Part shown: positions 1-4,904 of the stretch, piece by piece
How positions within the stretch are numbered: position 1 is the stretch's first letter
Layout: each line of letters begins with the position of its first letter
Source of the DNA: Actinomycetes bacterium
GTDB taxonomy: Bacteria > Actinomycetota > Actinomycetes > Actinomycetales > Cellulomonadaceae
Length of the DNA: 11,119 bases
Assembly: GCA_023418375.1 (NCBI GenBank)
Contig: JAEZZV010000205.1
Span: 1-11,119, forward strand
Direction of reading: 5' to 3'
Notes under the pieces: generated by a model
What the model was told of the DNA's origin: nothing
Databases searched by the model: none
Seen by the model: only the letters and a program-made list of their open reading frames with translations
Program-made: the position numbers and the translations under genes

Positions 1-234
1 GCCGTCGCCTGGACCGGCAACCCCTGGTCGACCGCCGCACTCGCCGGCGGGATCGTCGCCGTCGTCGTCGTCGCGGCCGCCTGGCTCGCCGCCACGGTGC
101 CCCCACCGGCCGCGGCGGCCCCGCTCACCGCACCGCCGGAGCGGGGAGCCCTGCCGGCTCCGTCCATCACCGCTCCGGCGGCCGTCCCGCCCCCTCAGTC
201 GGCCCCGGGCGTTGGGCCCGACCCCGTACAGTGA
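1..234 (+). CDS. C-terminal part of an unidentified membrane protein (5' end outside window)
   Basis: The frame starting at base 1 is open to a TGA at 232-234 and has the strong G/C third-position bias of a real gene; its start lies to the left of the window. The visible 77 residues contain one likely transmembrane helix (about residues 13-32, rich in Ala, Val, Leu and Gly, with Trp near both ends). A tail of about 40 residues rich in Pro and Ala follows, with no Cys and few charges, and looks disordered. I do not recognise the family, and no catalytic motif is visible. It could be the last helix of a polytopic protein or a single-pass envelope protein. Its stop codon overlaps the -10 box of orn, so the two genes are packed tightly. 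Confidence 0.6.
   Translation, partial: AVAWTGNPWSTAALAGGIVAVVVVAAAWLAATVPPPAAAAPLTAPPERGALPAPSITAPAAVPPPQSAPGVGPDPVQ
227..232 (+). promoter_or_regulatory. -10 box of orn, leaderless type
   Basis: TACAGT fits the actinobacterial TAnnnT -10 consensus. It ends exactly six bases before the GTG at 239, so transcription would start at or next to the start codon. No good -35 box is seen. The box overlaps the stop codon of the upstream gene. Confidence 0.6.
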
Positions 235-238
235 CGCC

Positions 239-919
239 GTGAGCTCCACCGCACCGCCGAACGACAGGATCGTCTGGGTCGACTGCGAGATGACGGGGCT
301 CGACCCCGTCGCCGACGCGCTCATCGAGGTCGCCGTGGTGGTGACCGACTCGGAGCTGAACGTGCTCGGCGACGGCGTCGACGTGGTCATCACCCCGCCC
401 GCCGAGGCGCTCGAGCAGATGGTTCCGTTCGTGCGGCAGATGCACACGACGTCGGGGCTGCTCGAGGCGCTGCCCGGGGGCACGACGCTCGAGGAGGCGC
501 AGGCGCTCGTCCTGGACTACGTCCGCGCCTGGGTGCCCGAGTCGGGCAAGGCGCCCCTCGCGGGCAACTCGGTGGCGACGGACAAGACCTTCCTCGACCG
601 CGACATGCCCGAGCTCGTCGGCCATCTGCACTACCGGCTCATCGACGTGTCGTCCTTCAAGGAGGTCGCGCGCCGGTGGTACCCGCGGATCTACTTCGCG
701 TCCCCGGAGAAGCACGGCGGCCACCGGGCGCTGGCGGACATCCTCGAGAGCATCGACGAGCTGCGCTACTACCGCGCGGCGATGCTCGTCCCCCAGCCCG
801 GCCCGGACTCTGCCACGGCCCGGCAGATCGCTGCCGAGGTGCTCGCCACGTCGGTGCGCGACGGGCGCGGGGCCCAGCTCCGCGGCGACGTCCCCGGCGA
901 CGAACCCTCGGGCGAGTAG
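239..919 (+). CDS. orn: Oligoribonuclease (DEDDh 3'-5' exoribonuclease)
   Basis: Degrades very short RNAs (2-5 nt) to mononucleotides in the cytoplasm, completing mRNA decay. In actinobacteria it also clears pGpG-type linear dinucleotides. The 226-residue product has all the DEDDh exonuclease motifs: D15 and E17 in DCEMTGLD, D115 in GNSVATDKTFL, and H162 with D167 in HRALAD. The H-to-D spacing of five matches E. coli Orn. I chose GTG 239 over the in-frame TTG at 212 because the TTG lies upstream of the -10 box, and because GTG 239 puts the first exonuclease motif at the usual distance from the N terminus. Length fits the family (about 180-220) with a slightly longer disordered C-terminal tail. 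It is followed by a convergent tRNA-His, a pairing also known in mycobacteria. Confidence 0.96.
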   Translation: MSSTAPPNDRIVWVDCEMTGLDPVADALIEVAVVVTDSELNVLGDGVDVVITPPAEALEQMVPFVRQMHTTSGLLEALPGGTTLEEAQALVLDYVRAWVPESGKAPLAGNSVATDKTFLDRDMPELVGHLHYRLIDVSSFKEVARRWYPRIYFASPEKHGGHRALADILESIDELRYYRAAMLVPQPGPDSATARQIAAEVLATSVRDGRGAQLRGDVPGDEPSGE

Positions 920-930
920 GCCATAGACGA

Positions 931-956
931 CGACGCCGGCCCGAGGGCCGGCGTCG
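931..956. terminator. Bidirectional hairpin terminator between orn and tRNA-His
   Basis: A perfect 11-bp GC-rich inverted repeat (arms 931-941 and 946-956) with a 4-nt CGAG loop lies 12 nt after the orn stop and 7 nt past the 3' end of tRNA-His on the other strand. There is no T tract on either side, which is common for GC-rich actinobacterial terminators. Confidence 0.75.
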
Positions 957-962
957 AGGTGG

Positions 963-1036
963 GGTGGCTGACGGGACTTGAACCCGCGACCCCCTGGACC
1001 ACAACCAGGTGCTCTGCCAACTGAGCTACAGCCACC
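963..1036 (-). tRNA. tRNA-His (anticodon GTG)
   Basis: On the minus strand the cloverleaf is complete. The acceptor GTGGCTG pairs with CAGCCAC, the D arm contains AGCTCAG...GGCAGAGC, and the anticodon stem CCTGG/CCAGG holds the loop TTGTGGT with GTG at 1002-1000. The T arm has GGTTCAA. The extra G at 1036 (G-1) facing discriminator C73 at 963 is the identity element of bacterial tRNA-His. CCA is not encoded. Confidence 0.97.
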
Positions 1037-1068
1037 ACGGCCCGGCGCTCGCGCGCGGGCCGACGAGG

Positions 1069-1074
1069 AGTCTA
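1069..1074 (-). promoter_or_regulatory. Probable -10 box of tRNA-His
   Basis: TAGACT on the minus strand lies 32 nt upstream of the mature tRNA end, which would give a leader of about 25 nt removed by RNase P. A GGCCCG/CGGGCC hairpin (1039-1061) lies in this leader. No convincing -35 box is visible. Confidence 0.45.
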
Positions 1075-1122
1075 GCCGGTGTGCGGGGGTGCATTCGACG
1101 TCGTTCCGCCGCACGCGTCCTC

Positions 1123-1146
1123 GGCCGTCCGGCGCCCGGGACGGCC
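1123..1146 (-). terminator. Hairpin downstream of the ATP-grasp gene
   Basis: Inverted repeat GGCCGTCC / GGACGGCC (8 bp, 8-nt loop) lies about 20 nt past the stop codon. A second palindromic structure (CCGCGCGG at 1145-1152 and 1174-1181 enclosing GGCCT/AGGCC) spans the stop itself, so two alternative structures overlap here. No T tract is seen. Confidence 0.5.
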
Positions 1147-1165
1147 GCGCGGGGGCACGGCCTCC

Positions 1166-2098
1166 TCAGGCCTCCGCGCGGGCGAGGACGGTGTCGGCGA
1201 GCCGGTCCAGCGCACCCGGCACGAGGTCGGTGAACAGCGACGGCTCCACGAGCTCGAGCTCCATGAGCACGGGCGCGTCGTCGTCGTCGGTCACCACGTC
1301 GACACGGGCGTACAGCAGCGTGTCCGGAACCAGGTCGACGCCGTCGGCGGACGTCGAGAAGTAGCGCCGCGCCGCGCGGACCACCTCGGCGGAGAACTCC
1401 ACCTCGCGCTCCGACGGCTCCAGCGGGCTCATCCGCTCCTCGCGGTACACCCCGTCGACGCCCACGTCGGGGCCGTCGAGCATCGCGCCCTTGAGCACGC
1501 TGTGCGAGTACTCGCCCGCGACGAACACGTGCGCACGCTCGCCCACGGTGTCGACCGAGCCGATGTAGCGCTGGACCATGACCGTGCGGCCGTCGGCCAG
1601 CAGGCGCCGGGCGTGCGTGATGGCGAGGCCGCGTGAGCCCGCGTCGATCGCCGTGTACCGCCCGGTGTCGACCGACCCGGCGGACACCGCCGGCTTGATG
1701 ACGAAGTCGCCGCTCGCCGGGAACCGCGTGTGCAGCGCCCGCGACGTGAAGACGCGCGTCGGCTCGAGCCACTGCGTCGGGACGATGCGGATCCCGGCGG
1801 ACTCGAGGTCGCGCAGGTAGTGCTTGTCCGTGTTCCACTCCACGACCGGCATCGGGTTGGCCAGGCGGGTGAGCCGGTCCACGCGCCGCGCCCACTCGAC
1901 GAACTCGGCGCGCCTCTGCGCATAGTCCCAGGTGGAGCGGATGACGACGAGGTCGTACGAGGCCCAGTCGACGGCCGGGTCGTCCCAGACGACGGCGTCC
2001 GCCTCGGCGCCGCGCGCGGCGAGGGCGTCGCGCAGGAGCGCGTCGTCGGCGTGCAGGTCCGGCAGGGCTGCGCAGGTGGCGAGTGCGATGCGGCTCAC
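1166..2098 (-). CDS. ATP-grasp domain protein, carboxylate-amine ligase type, substrate unknown
   Basis: The 310-residue cytoplasmic protein has the layout of small RimK/glutathione-synthetase-like ATP-grasp ligases. It has an N-terminal preATP-grasp Rossmann-like half (about 1-90, with RSTWDY at 54-59), a central domain with the ATP-binding lysine K135 in FVIKPAVSAGS, and a C-terminal metal-binding stretch with D267 (YARVDVV) and E280/E282 (LMELELVEPSLF). These would couple ATP hydrolysis to amide or peptide bond formation through an acyl phosphate. The WNTDKHYL motif and the RSTWDY box recall the subfamily that includes the D-cycloserine ligase DcsG, but nothing nearby supports that chemistry. 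Start GTG 2098 is set by a -10 box six bases upstream. It stands alone, divergent from the STAS gene, with no partner that reveals the substrate. Confidence 0.85.
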   Translation of the reverse strand: MSRIALATCAALPDLHADDALLRDALAARGAEADAVVWDDPAVDWASYDLVVIRSTWDYAQRRAEFVEWARRVDRLTRLANPMPVVEWNTDKHYLRDLESAGIRIVPTQWLEPTRVFTSRALHTRFPASGDFVIKPAVSAGSVDTGRYTAIDAGSRGLAITHARRLLADGRTVMVQRYIGSVDTVGERAHVFVAGEYSHSVLKGAMLDGPDVGVDGVYREERMSPLEPSEREVEFSAEVVRAARRYFSTSADGVDLVPDTLLYARVDVVTDDDDAPVLMELELVEPSLFTDLVPGALDRLADTVLARAEA

Positions 2099-2104
2099 GG
2101 ACCA

Positions 2105-2110
2105 ACCCTA
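2105..2110 (-). promoter_or_regulatory. -10 box of the ATP-grasp gene, leaderless type
   Basis: TAGGGT on the minus strand ends six bases before GTG 2098, predicting a leaderless mRNA. An inverted repeat at 2131-2151 falls around the expected -35 region. Confidence 0.6.
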
Positions 2111-2130
2111 GAGGTCCGCCGGGCGGCGCG

Positions 2131-2151
2131 CGGCGAGGGTGATTCTCGCCG
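2131..2151. repeat. Inverted repeat in the ATP-grasp/STAS divergent intergenic region
   Basis: CGGCGAG and CTCGCCG form a perfect 7-bp inverted repeat with a 7-nt centre. It lies just upstream of the ATP-grasp -10 box, around its -35 position, and 136 bp before the STAS start. It could be an operator for one or both divergent genes or a chance GC-rich palindrome. Confidence 0.35.
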
Positions 2152-2286
2152 ACCCGCCCGACGGCGCAACGGTCGCCCCCTGTGCCGGGACCGCCGTTGT
2201 GCTGTTGGATCACCTGGAGGGCAACGGTGCCTGCCGGTGTGCCTCGCGGGGTGCCTGTCGGAGTCGTCGGAGGAAGGCCGGAACCG

Positions 2287-2682
2287 ATGATCGAAGCGCT
2301 GGGTCACGACCACGACGGTCGCGCGTCGGGGATGACGCTGCACGAGGAGCCGGGACGCTCGCTCGTCGCCGTCTACGGCGAGATCGACCTCGCCGTGCGT
2401 CAGGAGGCCGGGCCTCTGTGCCAGGCGCTCGCGCAGCGGGCTCTCCCGGTGGTCATCGACGCCTCCGACGTGACGTTCGTGGACTCGGCGGGCATGTCCG
2501 TGCTGGTCCGGATCGCCCGAGACGCCGAGGCGGGCGGCTACCCCGCGGTCCTCGAGCACGCGCCCTGGATGCTCAAGGAGCTCCTGACCATCACCGGCGT
2601 GGACCGCCTCCTGCCGTTCGCGGAGGGCGAGACGGTGCCGCAGCACCCCACCAGCCCGCCGACGGACGATCCGGGGGCCTGA
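2287..2682 (+). CDS. STAS-domain protein, anti-sigma factor antagonist type
   Basis: The 131-residue cytoplasmic protein has a single STAS domain (about residues 15-120). The GEIDLA strand is at 31-36, and VVIDASDVTFVDSAGMSVLV at 55-73 carries the DSAG motif in which S67 is the usual phosphorylation site of SpoIIAA/RsbV-type antagonists. In that family the unphosphorylated form binds a serine-kinase anti-sigma factor and frees its sigma factor. ATG 2287 is chosen because a purine-rich ribosome-binding site lies at 2269-2277 and the residues coded upstream (Cys/Trp/Pro-rich) do not look like protein. No kinase or sigma gene is adjacent, so it is an orphan and its partner is unknown. No TAnnnT box is visible upstream, which differs from most other genes here. 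Three GTGCCT repeats occur at 2227-2257 in its leader. The tail after 120 is Pro/Asp-rich. Confidence 0.88.
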   Translation: MIEALGHDHDGRASGMTLHEEPGRSLVAVYGEIDLAVRQEAGPLCQALAQRALPVVIDASDVTFVDSAGMSVLVRIARDAEAGGYPAVLEHAPWMLKELLTITGVDRLLPFAEGETVPQHPTSPPTDDPGA

Positions 2683-2699
2683 ACGACGAAGGCCCCCGG
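2671..2699. terminator. Hairpin enclosing the STAS stop codon
   Basis: Arms CCGGGGGCC (2671-2679) and GGCCCCCGG (2691-2699) form a perfect 9-bp stem. The 11-nt loop begins with the STAS stop codon TGA (2680-2682). A small second hairpin (TCGGC/GCCGA, 2700-2712) follows. The structure also lies downstream of tRNA-Lys on the other strand, so it probably serves both. Confidence 0.65.
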
Positions 2700-2732
2700 T
2701 CGGCTGCGCCGATCAGGGGCCGTTCCTCTCGG

Positions 2733-2805
<73 letters not shown>

Positions 2806-2815
2806 GCGGTGCACG

Positions 2816-2821
2816 AGGGTA
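2816..2821 (-). promoter_or_regulatory. Probable -10 box of tRNA-Lys
   Basis: TACCCT on the minus strand ends 10 nt before the mature tRNA 5' end, implying a very short leader. TCGTGA lies 17 nt further upstream as a weak -35 candidate. Confidence 0.45.
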
Positions 2822-2848
2822 GCACCAGCCTGCCCCCGTCACGAAAAC

Positions 2849-2881
2849 GAGCCCACCGGCGCATCCCTCGGCGGCGGGCTC
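2849..2881 (-). terminator. Intrinsic terminator after the 104-residue unknown gene
   Basis: Read on the minus strand, GAGCCCGCCG pairs with CGGTGGGCTC (10 bp with one G-U pair) around a 13-nt loop and is followed by GTTTTCG. This is the only terminator in the window with a clear T run. It lies 11 nt past the stop codon of the gene ending at 2892 and upstream of the tRNA-Lys promoter. Confidence 0.8.
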
Positions 2882-2891
2882 GGCGATGGCC

Positions 2892-3206
2892 TCAGTGGCG
2901 GGGCTGTTCCTCGGACTCCCACCAGGCGACGTCGGGCAGGCCCTCGTGCTCGAGGATGTCCGGCGAGTCCGGCCCGGTCGGCTGTGCCAGGTCCGCCAGC
3001 AGGGTCAGCGGGACGTGCGCGCTCAGCAGGCGCATGACGTCGACGCTCGCCTGGTCCTCGTCGGTCGCGTCGGGGCGCCTGGGTGCAGTCGTCCGCGCGT
3101 CTGCAGTCGTCCGCGCGTCTGCCGTCGTCTCCGCGTCCGAGGTCGCCCCTGCGTCCGCCACCCGCTCCACGTCGGGTTGCGGGTCCTCACCGCGCGCTGA
3201 GCCCAC
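2892..3206 (-). CDS. Unknown 104-residue protein with degenerate DARTTA repeats
   Basis: I do not recognise a named family. GTG 3206 is preceded by a strong ribosome-binding site (GGAGGAGG, 3219-3212) at a good distance; the same frame stays open much further upstream, but only antisense to other genes. The N-terminal half (residues 1-50) is low-complexity and acidic, with about four imperfect six-residue units (ETTADA/RTTADA type, about 17-41). The C-terminal half (about 53-98) looks folded: a predicted helix with LLSAHVPLTLLADLAQP, then GPDSPDILEHEGLPDVAWW. That half is the likely conserved core; I have the impression of similar tails in Micrococcales hypotheticals but cannot confirm it. 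No signal peptide, membrane segment or Cys is present. It lies downstream of the GroES-like gene in the same direction (179-nt gap with hairpins), so it may be a separate unit. A T-rich terminator follows. Confidence 0.75.
   Translation of the reverse strand: MGSARGEDPQPDVERVADAGATSDAETTADARTTADARTTAPRRPDATDEDQASVDVMRLLSAHVPLTLLADLAQPTGPDSPDILEHEGLPDVAWWESEEQPRH
3085..3156 (-). repeat. 18-bp in-frame tandem repeat inside the unknown gene
   Basis: Two identical 18-bp units (3085-3102 and 3103-3120) are followed by two diverged copies (3121-3138 and 3139-3156). The period is a multiple of three, so copy-number change would keep the frame. The units encode the Asp-Ala-Arg-Thr-Thr-Ala-like repeats of the N-terminal region. 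Confidence 0.85.
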
Positions 3207-3227
3207 GCCTGCCTCCTCCAGCGCTCG

Positions 3228-3250
3228 TCGGGCGGTCGCGCACCGCCCGA
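3228..3250. promoter_or_regulatory. Strong inverted repeat just upstream of the unknown gene's ribosome-binding site
   Basis: TCGGGCGGT and ACCGCCCGA form a perfect 9-bp inverted repeat with a 5-nt centre. In the direction of the unknown gene it ends 8 nt before the GGAGGAGG ribosome-binding site. It could be a leader hairpin that affects translation or mRNA stability, an operator, or a terminator of transcription coming from the GroES-like gene. Confidence 0.5.
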
Positions 3251-3335
3251 GGCAACTGCACCATCCTCGCGCACCGGGCGCAACGGGCAACGGGTGACTC
3301 GTCCTCCGGACACCGACGACGCGGCGCCAACCCGC

Positions 3336-3353
3336 CGCGGCCGTGCGGCCGCG
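3336..3353 (-). terminator. Hairpin downstream of the GroES-like gene
   Basis: A perfect 7-bp GC stem with a 4-nt loop (arms 3336-3342 and 3347-3353) starts about 32 nt past the stop codon. A 5-bp hairpin (GACCC/GGGTC, 3362-3377) precedes it. There is no T tract, so termination may be partial and the downstream unknown gene may be read through. Confidence 0.45.
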
Positions 3354-3385
3354 CCCGGGCAGACCCTCGCGCGGGTCGGCGGAGG

Positions 3386-3784
3386 TCAGAGGTAGAGGCC
3401 GGTGCTCCGGCCGGACTCCTCGGGCTCGGCGACACCGTGCAGGTCGCGCTCGCGCAGGAGCGTGTAGTCGACGCCCTGGAGCTCGACCTCGGCCCGGTCC
3501 TCCGGGTCGAACAGGACGCGGTCGCCCACGCTCACCTGGCGCACGTGCTGCCCCGTGGCGACGACGACGCCCCAGGCCAGGCGCTTGCCCACGCTCGCCG
3601 TGGCCGGGATGAGGATGCCCGAGGACGACAGCCGCTCGGCCGACTCGGCGTCGACCCGCACCAGGACGCGGTCGTGCAGCATGCGCACGGGTGGCCGCGC
3701 GTCGGCCGCGCGGGTCCGTCCTGCGCTGCTGCCGGATGCCGCCGTGGGGGGCGTCGCCGCGGCCGGGAGGGGATCGTTGCTCAC
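3386..3784 (-). CDS. Stand-alone GroES-like (Cpn10 family) protein
   Basis: The 132-residue protein has a GroES fold at about residues 34-118. The parts are VRMLHDRVLVRVD (the usual first strand), a shortened mobile-loop region ending SSGILIP (54-60, the GroEL-binding GGIVLP-like segment), WGVVVATG (71-78), VGDRVLFDP (86-94) and YTLLRERDLHGV (107-118). It is likely cytoplasmic. The first 33 residues are an Ala/Thr/Pro-rich extension that ordinary GroES (about 97 residues) lacks. No groEL is adjacent and the canonical groES is expected elsewhere, so this is probably a paralogue; whether it caps GroEL or has another partner is unknown. GTG 3784 is chosen because a -10 box lies eight bases upstream. 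It is divergent from the bcp gene across 76 bp. Confidence 0.85.
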   Translation of the reverse strand: MSNDPLPAAATPPTAASGSSAGRTRAADARPPVRMLHDRVLVRVDAESAERLSSSGILIPATASVGKRLAWGVVVATGQHVRQVSVGDRVLFDPEDRAEVELQGVDYTLLRERDLHGVAEPEESGRSTGLYL

Positions 3785-3792
3785 GCGCGACG

Positions 3793-3798
3793 ACGCTA
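3793..3798 (-). promoter_or_regulatory. -10 box of the GroES-like gene, near-leaderless
   Basis: TAGCGT on the minus strand ends eight bases before GTG 3784. Its spacing is slightly longer than at the other leaderless starts here, so a 1-3 nt leader is possible. Confidence 0.5.
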
Positions 3799-3832
3799 CC
3801 GCAGTGGCGTCGTGGCCCGACGCGCGCGCCGC

Positions 3833-3838
3833 TAGGCT
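3833..3838 (+). promoter_or_regulatory. -10 box of the peroxiredoxin gene
   Basis: TAGGCT lies 22 nt before ATG 3861. With a start about 7 nt downstream, the mRNA would have a leader of about 16 nt carrying the GGAGG ribosome-binding site at 3853-3857. Unlike most neighbours this gene uses a leadered mRNA. Confidence 0.55.
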
Positions 3839-3860
3839 GGCCGCACCCCGAAGGAGGACC

Positions 3861-4334
3861 ATGCCCCAGCTCGCCGTCGGCGACGTCGCCCCCGACTTCA
3901 CCCTGCCCAGCGCGGACGGCACGAAGATCCGCCTGGCCGACCTGCGCGGGCGCAGCGTCGTCATCTTCTTCTTCCCGGCCGCGATGACACCCGGCTGCAC
4001 CCTCGAGGCGCAGGACTTCGAGGTGCTGCACCCCGAGCTCGCGGCTGCGGGCTACCAGGTCGTGGGCATCTCCCCCGACACGCCCGAGCGGCTCGCCGCC
4101 TTCGCCGAGGCGTCGGGCCTGACGTATCCGCTCGGGTCCGACGTCGACAAGGCGGTGCTGCTCGCGTACGGCGCCTACGGCGAGAAGAAGCTGTACGGGA
4201 AGGTCGTCGAGGGCGTCATCCGCTCGACGATCGTCGTGGGCCCGGACGGGGCCGTCACCGTCGCTCAGTACAACGTCAAGGCGACGGGCCACGTCGGCCG
4301 ACTGCGCCGCGAGCTCGGCCTGGCGGGCGAGTGA
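3861..4334 (+). CDS. bcp: Thiol peroxidase of the Bcp/PrxQ type, single cysteine
   Basis: Reduces hydrogen peroxide and organic hydroperoxides in the cytoplasm. The 157-residue protein has the AhpC-TSA fold: VGDVAPDFTLPSADG (6-20), then FFFPAAMTPGCTLEAQDF (36-53) with the peroxidatic C46 and its T43/P44 partners, VVGISPDT, and a conserved Arg in GVIRSTIVVGPDG. C46 is the only cysteine; the position five residues on, where E. coli Bcp and many PrxQ proteins have the resolving cysteine, is Q51. It would therefore work as a 1-Cys enzyme needing an external thiol such as thioredoxin (encoded nearby at 4488-4862) or mycothiol; that reductant is inferred. ATG 3861 is set by GGAGG at 3853-3857. Length is normal (about 150-160). 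tRNA-Leu follows 39 nt later. Confidence 0.93.
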   Translation: MPQLAVGDVAPDFTLPSADGTKIRLADLRGRSVVIFFFPAAMTPGCTLEAQDFEVLHPELAAAGYQVVGISPDTPERLAAFAEASGLTYPLGSDVDKAVLLAYGAYGEKKLYGKVVEGVIRSTIVVGPDGAVTVAQYNVKATGHVGRLRRELGLAGE

Positions 4335-4339
4335 GGGCC

Positions 4340-4345
4340 TAGGCT
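4340..4345 (+). promoter_or_regulatory. Possible -10 box of tRNA-Leu
   Basis: TAGGCT ends 28 nt before the mature tRNA. It sits within a weak 5-bp hairpin (GAGGG/CCCTC, 4333-4350) at the end of the peroxiredoxin gene. Read-through from the upstream gene is an alternative. Confidence 0.35.
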
Positions 4346-4373
4346 CCCTCTGCGGGCCCGGTCGGGCACGCGA

Positions 4374-4455
4374 GCGCGAGTGGCGTAACTGGCAGCCGCG
4401 CCAGGTTTAGGTCCTGGTGCCCTCGGGCGTGCGGGTTCGAGTCCCGCCTCGCGCA
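4374..4455 (+). tRNA. tRNA-Leu (anticodon TAG)
   Basis: Complete class II cloverleaf of 82 nt. The acceptor GCGCGAG pairs with CTCGCGC with discriminator A at 4455. The anticodon stem CCAGG/CCTGG holds the loop TTTAGGT with TAG at 4408-4410. A variable arm of about 13 nt (GCC/GGC stem) precedes the T arm GCGGG-TTCGAGT-CCCGC. It reads CUA and probably other CUN codons. CCA is not encoded. Confidence 0.96.
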
Positions 4456-4459
4456 CGGT

Positions 4460-4485
4460 GCTGGGGGTGGACGACGCCCCCCAGC
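4460..4485. terminator. Bidirectional terminator between tRNA-Leu and trxA
   Basis: GCTGGGGG and CCCCCAGC form a perfect 8-bp stem around a 10-nt loop. It begins 5 nt after tRNA-Leu and ends 3 nt from the trxA stop codon on the opposite strand, so it probably ends both convergent transcripts. No T tract is seen. Confidence 0.7.
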
Positions 4486-4487
4486 CG

Positions 4488-4862
4488 TCAGGCCGTGCGG
4501 GCCGCCTGCTTCTCGGCGAGCTGCTCTCGGACCTTGTCCATGTCGAGCCCCTTGACCGCCTGGACGACCTGCTCGAGCGAGGCCGGCGGGAGCGCCCCCG
4601 CCTGGTTGAACACGAGGATGCCGTCCCGGAACGCCATGAGCGTCGGGATGGAGCGGATGCTGCCGACGGCCGCGAGGTTCGCCTCGGCGTCGGTGTCGAC
4701 CTTCGCGTGCACCACGTCCGGGTGCGCCTGCGACGAGGCCTCGAACACCGGGGCGAACATGCGGCACGGGCCGCACCACGACGCCCACCAGTCGACGAGC
4801 ACGATGCCGCCCGCCGTGACCGTCTGCTCGAACGTGGCCTCGGTGAGATCGACCGTCGCCAT
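4488..4862 (-). CDS. trxA: Thioredoxin
   Basis: Cytoplasmic dithiol-disulfide oxidoreductase, normally reduced by thioredoxin reductase (not in this window). The 124-residue protein has the classical active site WCGPC (29-33) after VLVDWWAS, a buried D24, and the cis-proline P73 in IRSIPTL, followed by FRDGILVFNQAGALP. The fold ends near residue 107 and a charged C-terminal helix of about 17 residues follows, making it a little longer than the usual 105-110. ATG 4862 is chosen for the ribosome-binding site GGGGGAAGG just upstream. A SigR/SigH-like promoter lies at 4905-4930. It may supply electrons to the single-cysteine peroxiredoxin encoded nearby, which is an inference. It is divergent from the DUF4916 gene. 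Confidence 0.95.
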   Translation of the reverse strand: MATVDLTEATFEQTVTAGGIVLVDWWASWCGPCRMFAPVFEASSQAHPDVVHAKVDTDAEANLAAVGSIRSIPTLMAFRDGILVFNQAGALPPASLEQVVQAVKGLDMDKVREQLAEKQAARTA

Positions 4863-4904
4863 GAACCTTCCCCCATCCCTTGCCTTGACTGCGCCACAGG
4901 GCAC

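Noticed and set aside
212..238. TTG at 212 as the orn start
   Set aside because: It lies upstream of the TACAGT -10 box and within the previous coding region; GTG 239 fits the promoter and the family N terminus.
3085..3156. Tandem repeats as a CRISPR array
   Set aside because: The units are 18 bp, directly adjacent, without spacers, and in frame inside a gene.
2892..4292. A single 466-residue minus-strand protein ending with the unknown 104-residue sequence
   Set aside because: Upstream of 3206 the frame runs through the GroES-like gene in another frame and antisense to bcp. The GTG at 3206 has its own strong ribosome-binding site.
4340..4350. Terminator after bcp
   Set aside because: Only a 5-bp stem (GAGGG/CCCTC) without a T run is present, and it overlaps a better -10 candidate for tRNA-Leu.
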